In this document: positions 8,293-16,742 of the stretch, in pieces | Layout of the letters: every line of letters starts with the position of its first letter | How positions within the stretch are numbered: position 1 is the first letter of the stretch | Origin: Paraglaciecola sp030730205 | Lineage (GTDB): Bacteria; Pseudomonadota; Gammaproteobacteria; Enterobacterales; Alteromonadaceae | Length of the DNA: 64,000 bases | NCBI RefSeq assembly: GCF_052119645.1 | Contig: NZ_JBGQOM010000001.1 | Coordinates: 186,001-250,000 of the forward strand | Direction: 5' to 3' | Position numbers and translations under genes: made by a program | Notes under the pieces: model-generated | Told to the model about the DNA's origin: nothing | The model's database searches: none | The model's input: only the letters and a program-made list of their open reading frames with translations

Positions 8293-10395
8293 ATGAAAAA
8301 AAGCATGAGTTCAACAGTAGTTTTAGGGCTTATCGGTAGCATCTTTTTATCTTCTACTTTGTCATTCGCTAGCAGTTTGTCGTCAGATGTGAGCGCTCAA
8401 AGCAAACATAGTCTCGCCACAACTAAAATTGTAGGCGGTCAAGAAGCTGAATCTCAAGATTGGCCGTGGATGACCGCATTTGTCTTTACTTTTGAAGACT
8501 TTACTACATCCCTTCGAGTAGATGACCAATCATACACTTCGAACTATTTCAGCGGAGGTGGAAGCGGCATTGCTTCTGGTAATATAGTAAGTTGCGGGTT
8601 AGGTGGACCGCCTGAGACACCATGTGTCAATGCGACGGGCAAGGTGTGTTTGATCGAGCGAGGAGAGTTAAATTTTTCGGATAAGGCGCTTAACTGCGAA
8701 GCTGGTGGTGGAGTGGCTGCCATCATTTACAACAACGAAGCGGGTGAAATTTCCGGTACCTTAGGTGAAGGTTTCAATGGCACTATTCCAGTCGTTGCTG
8801 TTACTCAAAATATTGGATTGCTGTTACTTGAAAGAGAGGGGGCGTTTGCTGAGGTGAACGTTTCCAGTACCTCTGAATTACAACAAAGCGCCTCGTGTGG
8901 CGCGACATTTTTAGGCGAAAAATGGGTTTTAACCGCCGCCCACTGTGTTGATTCACCGAGTGCCTCTCTTTTCAAGATGAACGTAGGTGAATACGATTTA
9001 TCAGAGGGAGCAGAAAATGCAGTTGCCATTAAAAACATCTACATCCATCCTCAATATGATGCAGATGCCATCGATTATGATATTGCTTTAGTTGAGTTAG
9101 TCTCTTCGGTCAACTCCCAAGCAGTAACGTTGGCGAGTCAATCAACAACTGATCTCTATGCCATCGAAAATAGTCCAGCCATTGTAGCAGGCTGGGGAGG
9201 CCGAGTTGGCTATGCCCCTGGCGAAGGACCCACTTCAGATTATCCAGACATACTCCATGAAGTAGAGCTCAATCTGGTTACTAACGATGAATGCCGCGCA
9301 ATATTGGCTGAATCAATTGGTACAACAGCGCTAAACACAGGCGTTACTAGTAGAATGATTTGTGCCGCGCAAGCCACTTCAGGCAAAGGTTCGTGTCAAG
9401 GTGATAGTGGCGGTCCTCTGGTCATACAAACTGGCACAGGCCCCGAGCAAGTCGGTTTGGTCAGTTGGGGGATAGGCTGTGCAGCAGCGGGCTATCCTGG
9501 CGTATTTACTCGCGTAGCGGAATTCACTGACTGGCTAAATGCCATTCAAACGGGTATTGCCATCACTCAAAGTTTTGATTTCGGTGTATCACCTTCAGGT
9601 GTAAGCCAATCAGCAACTTTACAGCTAACAAACAACTCTGATTTTATTGTTGATTTAGGGTTTACGCTTACGGGTAGTCTTGCCTTTAGTCTAGGCACTG
9701 ATACTTGCTCTAACTTAGCGCCTAGCGCTACCTGTGAGTTAATAGTCAATCTCAATGGTACGCAGGCTTCAGATATAAATGCCTCTGTAACAATACAAAG
9801 CAATAATGCTGCAGTACCTGCCAGTAGTGCTGTGTTATCTGCGACTGTCATTAACACCGCTTCAGCACTAGCGGGTGTAGCAGGTCCCGCTAATGCAAAC
9901 GTGAGATGGTATTCGGGCGGCAACAGAAACTGGGAAGCAAACCCAATAGAGAATGGTGTGCAAAGTGGCCCTATTGGCAACAACCAAGAAAGTATTATTA
10001 CTGCATTTATTTCGGGCCCAGGTACCTTAAGCTTTCAGTGGTCGGTTTCTTCAGAGGAAAATGAAGATGACCCAAGCGATCCTTATGACGCCTTATATTT
10101 ATTCGTCAATAATGAAGAGTTTGATTTTATCTCAGGTGAAGTCGAATTTGTAACCTACCCAACAATTACCTTAAATACCGACACCAATATCGTGACTTGG
10201 ACTTACCGTAAGGATCCTGCGACCATCAGTGGTGATGATAAAGGCTATTTACGAAACGTAGTTTTTACTCCAACCCCGGTTACAACGACATCCACTCCAA
10301 CGGCTCCCACCTCCAATAATGGCGGCGGGGGTGGCGCAATCAACTGGTTGGCGCTTCTATTATTAACAGGTCTGCGTTTATTTAGAAAAAAATAA
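8293..10395 (+). CDS. Secreted trypsin-like serine protease with inserted PA domain and GlyGly-CTERM anchor
   Basis: 700 residues. Signal peptide about 1-27; activation-type N-terminus IVGG at 46-49; catalytic His217 (LTAAHC), Asp263 (DYDIAL) and Ser372 (GDSGGPL). Between IVGG and the His box lie about 150 residues instead of the usual 40. They resemble a PA domain (GKVCLIERGELNFSDKALNC, VAAIIYNNEAG, IPVVAVTQNIGLLLL), so PA appears nested in the S1 fold. After the protease domain come a beta-sandwich of the choice-of-anchor type (about 425-520), another beta-rich domain (about 530-655), and a tail of Gly residues, a hydrophobic segment and LFRKK, the GlyGly-CTERM signal processed by rhombosortase. 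This implies type II secretion and surface handling; the substrate is unknown. Confidence 0.88.
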   Translation: MKKSMSSTVVLGLIGSIFLSSTLSFASSLSSDVSAQSKHSLATTKIVGGQEAESQDWPWMTAFVFTFEDFTTSLRVDDQSYTSNYFSGGGSGIASGNIVSCGLGGPPETPCVNATGKVCLIERGELNFSDKALNCEAGGGVAAIIYNNEAGEISGTLGEGFNGTIPVVAVTQNIGLLLLEREGAFAEVNVSSTSELQQSASCGATFLGEKWVLTAAHCVDSPSASLFKMNVGEYDLSEGAENAVAIKNIYIHPQYDADAIDYDIALVELVSSVNSQAVTLASQSTTDLYAIENSPAIVAGWGGRVGYAPGEGPTSDYPDILHEVELNLVTNDECRAILAESIGTTALNTGVTSRMICAAQATSGKGSCQGDSGGPLVIQTGTGPEQVGLVSWGIGCAAAGYPGVFTRVAEFTDWLNAIQTGIAITQSFDFGVSPSGVSQSATLQLTNNSDFIVDLGFTLTGSLAFSLGTDTCSNLAPSATCELIVNLNGTQASDINASVTIQSNNAAVPASSAVLSATVINTASALAGVAGPANANVRWYSGGNRNWEANPIENGVQSGPIGNNQESIITAFISGPGTLSFQWSVSSEENEDDPSDPYDALYLFVNNEEFDFISGEVEFVTYPTITLNTDTNIVTWTYRKDPATISGDDKGYLRNVVFTPTPVTTTSTPTAPTSNNGGGGGAINWLALLLLTGLRLFRKK

Positions 10396-10409
10396 AAAGT
10401 GTTTTATTA

Positions 10410-10440
10410 CCCACTTTGGTGTTTACAAAGTGGGTTTACT
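10410..10440 (+). terminator. Terminator after the secreted protease
   Basis: Stem CCCACTTTG / CAAAGTGGG (10410-10418, 10426-10434) followed by TTTACTTTTTATT. Confidence 0.8.
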
Positions 10441-10472
10441 TTTTATTGTTTGAGGGCAAAGCTAAGCAAAAC

Positions 10473-11282
10473 CTAAGTTTTTAGTTGCTTTTTAACTTGC
10501 TGCCAGACTTCTTCCATTTCACGTACTGAACAATCGGCTAGATTTCGGCCCAAATCGACAAAATGCCGTTCTAACAAACGAAAGCGTTTTTCAAATTTAA
10601 TGGTTGCCTTTTGCAAGGCGCTATCAGCATCAACATGTGTATGCCGTGCGAGATTTACTGCAGCGAACAGTAAATCACCCACCTCCTCTTCTACTGCTTG
10701 AACATCTACTTGAACGGCTTTTACTTCTGCCAGCACTTCATCCACTTCCTCATAAATTTTATCAACTACGCCTTCAAGCTCAGTCCAATCAAAACCGACT
10801 TTGGCGCATTGTTGTTGAATTTTTTGCGCACGTTTTAATGGTGCCATGCCACTTGGAATATTGGCTAAAATGCTGGTATCAAGGGCTGGTGTTTTGCTTA
10901 GCCTCTCTTGAAATTTAATCGCTTGCCACTGGGCATCAAGTTGTTCAGCTGTTAGTTCGACTTTTTCAGCAAATACATGGGGGTGCCGGCGGATTAGTTT
11001 TTCGCATAAATGCTCAGCAATACTGTCAAAATCAAAATGCCCTTGCTCTTGGCCAAGTTGTGCATAAAAGATCACTTGAAATAACAAATCAGCTACTTCG
11101 TCTTTTACATCATGCATATCACCGTTGTGAATTGCGTCGGCGACTTCATAAGCTTCTTCTATGGTGTGTGGTGCAATACTAGAGAACGTTTGTTTGCTAT
11201 CCCATGGACATCCATTCTCAGGATCACGTAACTGCCTCATGATGCTGCATAAGTGCTCACTAACCGTAAGCTTATCTGACAT
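10473..11282 (-). CDS. mazG: Nucleoside triphosphate pyrophosphohydrolase MazG
   Basis: The start MSDKLTVSEHLCSIM at 11282 is chosen because GGGAGC lies just upstream; the longer frame to 11330 adds a basic stretch unlike the family. The 269-residue product has two MazG domains. The first has CPWDSKQTFSSIAPHTIEE and EVADLLFQVIFYA, the second EEVDEVLAEV and EVGDLLFAAVNLARH, which supply the EExxE/ExxD Mg-binding clusters. MazG hydrolyses NTPs to NMP and PPi and in E. coli lowers ppGpp-linked toxicity. It lies downstream of relA on the same strand, but with a small plus-strand gene between. Confidence 0.95.
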   Translation of the reverse strand: MSDKLTVSEHLCSIMRQLRDPENGCPWDSKQTFSSIAPHTIEEAYEVADAIHNGDMHDVKDEVADLLFQVIFYAQLGQEQGHFDFDSIAEHLCEKLIRRHPHVFAEKVELTAEQLDAQWQAIKFQERLSKTPALDTSILANIPSGMAPLKRAQKIQQQCAKVGFDWTELEGVVDKIYEEVDEVLAEVKAVQVDVQAVEEEVGDLLFAAVNLARHTHVDADSALQKATIKFEKRFRLLERHFVDLGRNLADCSVREMEEVWQQVKKQLKT

Positions 11283-11427
11283 TATTAGCTCCCATTTAAA
11301 TTTCCTTCGGCCGTGTAGGCCTCTTCTCAATCATGACATCCTCATTTATAGAACGCTGAAACAAATATCAATTAGTTAACTTGATTAAGAGTACGATGCG
11401 CACAGTTAATATCAAAATAGGATTACC

Positions 11428-11832
11428 TTGGTTAAAATTTTGGTGCTACTCACAGTATTACTTGTTGGCACAGTTAAGGCATCCAAAATATCGCATGGCG
11501 GCGGGATTGGTTTGCAGTATGCAGGATTAGCTGGATACCAACTTTCCTATACCAATGAAGAACATCGATTTCGCGGAGCACTTCGCCTCAGCGGTGTCTC
11601 TGCCGGATACGATTATTTAATGTCTGCACATTGGTCAGCAGTATTAACCTTTACTCAAACAATTCGCGCGACTTATTCTATGAATCTAAACTATTACCTG
11701 CACAACCCTAATTCAGTCCCGCGCTTTAGTGTAGATTTAGCTCACATGCCTGATGATCATAAAGGCGATGGATTTTTCAACTCAGATGGCACTAAAAATA
11801 TAGTATGGCTAAGTGCAGGTTACGCTTTTTAA
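11428..11832 (+). CDS. Small hypothetical secreted protein
   Basis: 134 residues from a TTG start preceded at 5 bases by AGGA; no ATG gives the signal peptide. Residues 2-18 form a signal sequence (VKILVLLTVLLVGTVKA) with likely cleavage after KAS. The rest is rich in Tyr, Ser and Gly with alternating hydrophobic residues (GIGLQYAGLAGYQLSYTNE, RFRGALRLSGVSAGYDYL) and ends in SAGYAF. This suggests a short outer-membrane-like beta structure. No family is recognised. It is a single plus-strand gene between mazG and relA. Confidence 0.6.
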   Translation: MVKILVLLTVLLVGTVKASKISHGGGIGLQYAGLAGYQLSYTNEEHRFRGALRLSGVSAGYDYLMSAHWSAVLTFTQTIRATYSMNLNYYLHNPNSVPRFSVDLAHMPDDHKGDGFFNSDGTKNIVWLSAGYAF

Positions 11833-11845
11833 ATACTAAGGCTGA

Positions 11846-11884
11846 GTCATTGCACCCCTATTTTTTATAAAGAAGTGCAATGAC
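11846..11884. terminator. Inverted repeat between convergent small ORF and relA
   Basis: Perfect 10-bp arms GTCATTGCAC / GTGCAATGAC separated by 19 bases that include TTTTTT. It lies between the ends of two convergent genes and may serve as a bidirectional terminator, though the loop is long. Confidence 0.5.
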
Positions 11885-11889
11885 TTGAG

Positions 11890-14052
11890 CTAATTATCTA
11901 TGCGTTTTACTTCAGACACGCCTTTAATTTGTTGAATTTTAATTATAGTTTTAGCTAAGCTATTTAAATCTTTAACCTCTAAACTAACCTTTATTTTTGC
12001 TGTGTGGGTTTTGGTATCACTTAAACTATTTACCCCTAACAAACCCACCTTCTCATTGGCCAGTACCGTTGTTAAATCGCGTAAAATACCGTCTCTGTCT
12101 GCACAAAATACTTGTAACTCGGTTCTAAAAGCGGCTTTAACATTGCTTGCCCAATTAACATCAATTTCTCTTTCTGGGTGAATATCCAATAAATGTGTTA
12201 ATTGCTCACAATCTTCTCGGTGAACGCTCACGCCGCGCCCTTGCGTAATATACCCAAGGATTGGTTCGCCCGGCAGTGGCTGGCAACACCCTGCAATTTG
12301 CGTTAACAAATTACCAACCCCTTCTACCACAACGGTATCTTTTTTGTATTTAGCAGATTGTGGTTTTTTCGCCTTGATCCTAGGATCAATAATGGGTTCT
12401 GGCTCAAGTCGTTGAATGAGAAAATTGACTACTTGCATCAAGCGAATATCACCTGCACCAAGCGCTGCATACAAATCATCAACAGTTTGCATGTTAAAGC
12501 GACTGACCGCTTCTAAGGCATCTTTTGAAGGAATGTTTACCTTAGTCAACTCGCGCTCTAACAACTCTTTGCCCGCTACCAGATTTTTATCTTTATCTTG
12601 TTTTTTAAAGTAACTGTGTATTTTGGCTCTAGCCCGTGAAGAGTGCACATAACCAAGTCCTGGATGCATCCAATCACGACTTGGGTTAGACCGTTTTCCG
12701 GTCAGAATGTCGACTTGGTCACCGGTTTGTAATTGATAGGTAAATGGCACAATACGACCGCTGATTTTAGCACCAATACAGCGATGACCTACGTTACTAT
12801 GAATGTAATACGCAAAATCTAAGGGGGTCGACCCTAATGGCAAATCAACCACATCGCCTTTTGGTGTAAACACATAAACACGGTCATCAAATACTTGACT
12901 GCGCAATTCTTCAACCAAATCACCCGATTCGGCGACTTCTTCTTGCCACTGCAATATTTTGCGCAACCAATTGATGCGCTCTTCGTAAGCAGAGCGACTG
13001 ACCGTAGCCCCCTCTTTGTAGCGCCAATGAGCGGCAACACCTAGCTCAGCATCTTCATGCATTTTATTAGTGCGAATTTGGATCTCAATCGCCTTGCCCT
13101 GTTTGCCCAGTGTGACCGTATGAATTGACTGATAACCATTGGGTTTTGGGGTGGCAATATAATCGTCAAACTCGTTTGGAATGTGCTTCCAATGTGCATG
13201 CACAACACCTAAAGCGGCATAACAGTCTTGTAAGCGTTCAGCAATAATACGCACTGCCCGAATGTCATAGAGCTGTTCAAAACTTAAGTGCTTTTTCTGC
13301 ATCTTCTTCCAGATGCTGTAAATATGTTTGGGACGACCATACACCTTGGCTTTGATGTTTTGCTCGTCTAATACGCCTTGTAGTTCGTTAACAAAATCAT
13401 CAATATATTGCTCGCGATCCGTTCTTTTTTCGTCCAGTAATTTGGCAATTTGCTTATAGGTATCAGGATGTAAGTACCGAAATGAATGGTCTTCTAGCTC
13501 CCACTTTAATTGGCCTATACCGAGTCTGTTGGCCAGTGGCGCATAAATATTGGCACACTCTCTTGCCACCAAAACACGGGTTTCTTCATCAGAATTTTTC
13601 ACTTTTTGCAGAGCACAAATACGTTCTGCTAACTTAATGACAACTGCTCTGACATCCTCAACCATCGCGAGCAACATGCGCCGCACGTTATCAATTTGTG
13701 TCTCGTCGTTTTTTCTGGTGCTCTTCGCTCGAGTATGTAGCGACTTAATGGCATCCATGCGCCTTACGCCAACAATTAAGTTTTTGATCCCCTCTCCAAA
13801 CTGCTCGGCAATTTGCTCTTCACTTAATTCATGCATCTCACAATAAGGATAAATCAACGAGGCTTGCAGGGTCTCATCATCCATATGTAATTCATGCAGA
13901 ATTTCTACCATCTCCTGCCCGATTAATAGAATTTCGGGCGTGTCAGATACCTCACGAAGCTTTTGTTTGGTGGTTGTAGACAAGTTCAGACTGGCTAGCC
14001 ACTCTTCAAACGAAGGTCTTTGTGGTTGGTGCACAGTGCGGATAGAAACCAT
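11890..14052 (-). CDS. relA: GTP pyrophosphokinase (ppGpp synthetase I)
   Basis: 720 residues. In order: a degenerate HD (pseudo-hydrolase) region, the synthetase domain with YGRPKHIYSIWKKMQKK and the EFDD (294-297) acidic motif typical of RelA rather than SpoT, NGYQSIHT, a TGS domain (VYVFTPKGDVVDLPLGSTPLDFAY, about 395-455), a zinc-finger-like stretch (CCQPLPGEPILGY), and a C-terminal ACT domain. RelA senses uncharged tRNA on ribosomes and makes (p)ppGpp. AGGACA lies before the ATG. The usual upstream neighbours rlmD and barA are absent; 226 bases without a gene separate it from acpS. Confidence 0.97.
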   Translation of the reverse strand: MVSIRTVHQPQRPSFEEWLASLNLSTTTKQKLREVSDTPEILLIGQEMVEILHELHMDDETLQASLIYPYCEMHELSEEQIAEQFGEGIKNLIVGVRRMDAIKSLHTRAKSTRKNDETQIDNVRRMLLAMVEDVRAVVIKLAERICALQKVKNSDEETRVLVARECANIYAPLANRLGIGQLKWELEDHSFRYLHPDTYKQIAKLLDEKRTDREQYIDDFVNELQGVLDEQNIKAKVYGRPKHIYSIWKKMQKKHLSFEQLYDIRAVRIIAERLQDCYAALGVVHAHWKHIPNEFDDYIATPKPNGYQSIHTVTLGKQGKAIEIQIRTNKMHEDAELGVAAHWRYKEGATVSRSAYEERINWLRKILQWQEEVAESGDLVEELRSQVFDDRVYVFTPKGDVVDLPLGSTPLDFAYYIHSNVGHRCIGAKISGRIVPFTYQLQTGDQVDILTGKRSNPSRDWMHPGLGYVHSSRARAKIHSYFKKQDKDKNLVAGKELLERELTKVNIPSKDALEAVSRFNMQTVDDLYAALGAGDIRLMQVVNFLIQRLEPEPIIDPRIKAKKPQSAKYKKDTVVVEGVGNLLTQIAGCCQPLPGEPILGYITQGRGVSVHREDCEQLTHLLDIHPEREIDVNWASNVKAAFRTELQVFCADRDGILRDLTTVLANEKVGLLGVNSLSDTKTHTAKIKVSLEVKDLNSLAKTIIKIQQIKGVSEVKRIDN

Positions 14053-14278
14053 AAAACGTTGTCCTGTAACTGTTTACGGCATTAGACAAGCTAAAACCGC
14101 TGCTTTTACTCAAGCATATATATAATTAAATTGCATCCATTCAGAATACGCGCCAGTTTTTTGTCCGCAAATCGAGGAAACAGCCTATTTTAAGAGAACA
14201 AAACGCCCCAAATTTGCGCAACGTCGCATCGCGTTCCTATTTCAGCACTATTAAAGTGCAAAGCCCTTCGACGTCCGT

Positions 14279-14653
14279 TTATTCTAAAATCACAGTAGCA
14301 ACGGCATAGTGTTGTTCATCTGAGATAGAAAGAAAGCTGGCTGTCACGCCACGTTCACTGCAGAGCTCAGCAAATTTACCATAAAAGTTAAGAAAGGGCT
14401 GACCACTGGGCATATTTTGTACCTCAACATCTTGAAAACTGACCCCATTACCAATCCCTACCCCTAAAGCTTTTACCGCTGCTTCTTTGGCTGCGAAACG
14501 TTTCGCTAAAAAGCGCGCTTTGAAATTATGTTGAGCATACGTGTGCAGCTCACTGACAGTTAAAACACGATGGGCAAGCCGTTCAGAGCGTGCCAATTGA
14601 CTTTCTATTCGCGCGATTTCAACAATGTCAGTACCTAATCCTACTATGGCCAT
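14279..14653 (-). CDS. acpS: Holo-[acyl-carrier-protein] synthase
   Basis: 124 residues. The N-terminus MAIVGLGTDIVEIARIE carries the Mg-binding Asp, and RFLAKRFAAKEAAVKALG carries the conserved Glu/Lys of the family. AcpS attaches 4'-phosphopantetheine from CoA to apo-ACP. It starts 9 bases after pdxJ ends, on the same strand, with an AGAGAA ribosome-binding site. Last gene of a recO-pdxJ-acpS operon. Confidence 0.97.
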   Translation of the reverse strand: MAIVGLGTDIVEIARIESQLARSERLAHRVLTVSELHTYAQHNFKARFLAKRFAAKEAAVKALGVGIGNGVSFQDVEVQNMPSGQPFLNFYGKFAELCSERGVTASFLSISDEQHYAVATVILE

Positions 14654-14662
14654 TGATATTCT

Positions 14663-15394
14663 CTAGCGACGGGCTTCTTGCATCAAACGTCGCATATCGG
14701 CCACCGCTTGATGCAAACCGTCAAATGCTGCTCTGGCAATTATCGCGTGACCAATATTCAGTTCGTATAGCTGTGGGATCGCTGCGATGGGTTTAACATT
14801 GTGATAATTTAGACCATGACCCGCGTTGACCTTCAAACCCAACGAATGCGCGTATTCGATGCCAACCACTAACTTGGCCAGTTCTGCTTGTTGTTGCTGT
14901 TCGTTTTCAGCCTCAGCATATTGTCCGGTATGAATTTCAATAAAAGGAGCACCGCACGCATGAGCAGCGTCAATTTGTGCCTTGTCTGCATCAATAAATA
15001 AGGAGACCAAAATACCCGCTGCCGCAAGTCGTGCACAAGCTGTAGCGATAACAGTCTGATTTGAGGCAACATCAAGACCACCTTCTGTTGTTAACTCTTG
15101 GCGTTTCTCTGGCACTAAGCAGCAATAAACAGGTTTGATTTGCTCAGCAATCAATAACATCTCTTCGGTGACTGCCATTTCCAAATTCATTCTGGTTTGA
15201 ATGGTATTCTTCAACACATTAACGTCTCGATCGGTGATATGTCGACGATCTTCTCTCAAATGCACAGTAATACCATCTGCCCCCGCTCTTTCAGCAATTT
15301 CGGCTGCATGCACGGGGTCAGGATACAAGGTACCGCGGGCATTTCTTAGGGTGGCAATATGATCAATATTTACCCCTAAATAGATGTCATTCAT
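14663..15394 (-). CDS. pdxJ: Pyridoxine 5'-phosphate synthase
   Basis: 243 residues. Recognised from LGVNIDHIATLRNARGT at the N-terminus, GADGITVHLREDRRHI, and GHGLNYHNVKPIAAIP near the C-terminus. PdxJ condenses 3-amino-1-hydroxyacetone phosphate with deoxyxylulose 5-phosphate to make PNP in the DXP-dependent vitamin B6 route. Its start overlaps the end of recO by 8 bases, so translation is probably coupled; GGAGAA precedes the ATG. Confidence 0.97.
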   Translation of the reverse strand: MNDIYLGVNIDHIATLRNARGTLYPDPVHAAEIAERAGADGITVHLREDRRHITDRDVNVLKNTIQTRMNLEMAVTEEMLLIAEQIKPVYCCLVPEKRQELTTEGGLDVASNQTVIATACARLAAAGILVSLFIDADKAQIDAAHACGAPFIEIHTGQYAEAENEQQQQAELAKLVVGIEYAHSLGLKVNAGHGLNYHNVKPIAAIPQLYELNIGHAIIARAAFDGLHQAVADMRRLMQEARR

Positions 15395-16130
15395 TTAGTG
15401 TATTCTCCACATTATTAGGTAATTGCGTCGTCCAACTTTGTTTAAATAGTTCACGACTTTTCAAAGGCTTGTCGCCCAACAGCTTGGCGAGAGTCAAACG
15501 GCTAATATACTTCGCACAGTGCAAACTGTCTGGCGTCCATGCAAGGTCATTAATTTGCATGATGCTTTGGCCACTAAAACAATTATTGTCACCGTATTGC
15601 TGCTTTAGCCTTATCCAACCCTGCTCATGTATAAAGCTGTAGTAGCTAAAAGGTTCAATTTCTTGCCCGGTATTTGTATCGTATAAAAAGTCAATTCCGT
15701 AGCCTAAATCCGCAAGTAAAGATAATTCGAATTGGCGTAATTGCGGTTCAATGGTTTGCTTGTCTGCCAAGGCTTTTAGGGTGGTTTGATACAGATTGAA
15801 CAACTCAGGCTGGGGGATTTCTTTGGCTAATAAACGACTGAGTAGTTCATTAATGTACATGGCTGAAAATAAGTAATTGCCTTCAAGCTTGTAGCTTGAG
15901 CCCAAGGCTTCAACCTGCTGTAGGTTTTTCAGTTCATGACGCCCCGCCAGCCCAAGTAATAAGAGCTGGAAGGGTTGAAGCAAACTCTTTTTATCGCTTT
16001 TACTGCCCCGAATGCCCTTTCCAACAGCACTCACTAAACCCCATTCCAAACTGAATATATCAAGTAAAAAGCTGGTTTCTCGATAAGGTCGACGATGCAG
16101 AATGAATCCAGCAAGTGCGGTAGATGACAC
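15387..16130 (-). CDS. recO: DNA repair protein RecO
   Basis: 247 residues, normal length, from a GTG start after GGGG. The N-terminal OB-fold (AGFILHRRPYRETSFLLDIF, LVSAVGKGIRGSKS) and helical C-terminal part (LFSAMYINELLSRLL, LRQFELSLLADLGYG) match RecO. It helps load RecA at gaps with RecR and SSB. The zinc-ribbon cysteines of some RecO proteins are missing, as in many gammaproteobacteria. Confidence 0.94.
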   Translation of the reverse strand: MSSTALAGFILHRRPYRETSFLLDIFSLEWGLVSAVGKGIRGSKSDKKSLLQPFQLLLLGLAGRHELKNLQQVEALGSSYKLEGNYLFSAMYINELLSRLLAKEIPQPELFNLYQTTLKALADKQTIEPQLRQFELSLLADLGYGIDFLYDTNTGQEIEPFSYYSFIHEQGWIRLKQQYGDNNCFSGQSIMQINDLAWTPDSLHCAKYISRLTLAKLLGDKPLKSRELFKQSWTTQLPNNVENTLNE

Positions 16131-16153
16131 AAATAAACCCCAATTAAAAGAAG

Positions 16154-16435
16154 CTAACTTATCTTAATTCTCACAACCTTCATGGCTTCAAACTCCATGC
16201 CGGCGATTTCTTCTTTGATCGGATAATACGTTAGATTAACTCGTGCACCGGTGAGATTTTTATAGACTTTTCGACGGCGAAATTTAAATGGTACATCGTA
16301 ACCTTCCACCATCAAGGTATTCATAAACCAGTCATCGTCTTTACGCTGCACATGAGAAGACACTGCCAACTCTTCAGTGTGGGTCAGTTTGTCGTGTTTT
16401 ATTAGCAGTTTTTCTACGTCTGTTTTTTTAGCCAT
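16154..16435 (-). CDS. Conserved hypothetical protein
   Basis: The ATG at 16435 (MAKKTDVEKLLIKHDK) gives 93 residues; a TTG 21 bases upstream is possible but the ATG is preferred. The sequence is basic and without signal peptide or membrane segment: TEELAVSSHVQRKDDDWFM, VPFKFRRRKVYKNLTGARV, NLTYYPIKEE. I recall similar small proteins near recO in Alteromonadales, but know no function. It ends 23 bases before recO starts, so it may be the first gene of the recO operon. Confidence 0.65.
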   Translation of the reverse strand: MAKKTDVEKLLIKHDKLTHTEELAVSSHVQRKDDDWFMNTLMVEGYDVPFKFRRRKVYKNLTGARVNLTYYPIKEEIAGMEFEAMKVVRIKIS

Positions 16436-16742
16436 GGAAAATGTTAGGTTGTCCAAAAAAACAATGATATACCCAAACTCATCAAATATGCAGCTTTGTC
16501 GACATATTTGACAGCTTATTTAATCTCGACGTCGAATAAGAAACGGCGTTTTAAATCAATATTGTCTTTATAGATGAGAATAATTTGCCACCTTTAAAAT
16601 TCTAATTTGAGTCCATTCTGAATCAGTGGCACAGTGTTTGTGCATAGCAAGGAGAGCTGCCCGTGGGGCAGATGGCTATAACCCGCAATCCCAGCCCAAT
16701 AGGGAGCTCATCTAACGCTAATACGAGGCTTAGCTTAATCGC

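Noticed and set aside
9567..9983. 138-codon open frame antisense to the secreted protease
   Set aside because: No ribosome-binding site and low-complexity composition; the opposite strand is a clear protease.
14245..14259. GCACT-ATTAA-AGTGC as terminator of relA or acpS
   Set aside because: Stem is only 5 bp with no U-tract, and its position between the two genes fits only the acpS end poorly.
16457..16742. Possible insertion-sequence end or coding remnant between recJ and the small conserved gene (GGTGGCAAATTATTC region and a short KRRFLFDVEIK frame)
   Set aside because: No terminal repeats, target duplication or recognisable transposase; a 25-codon open stretch is within chance. The CTGCCC-GTG-GGGCAG hairpin there lacks a U-tract.
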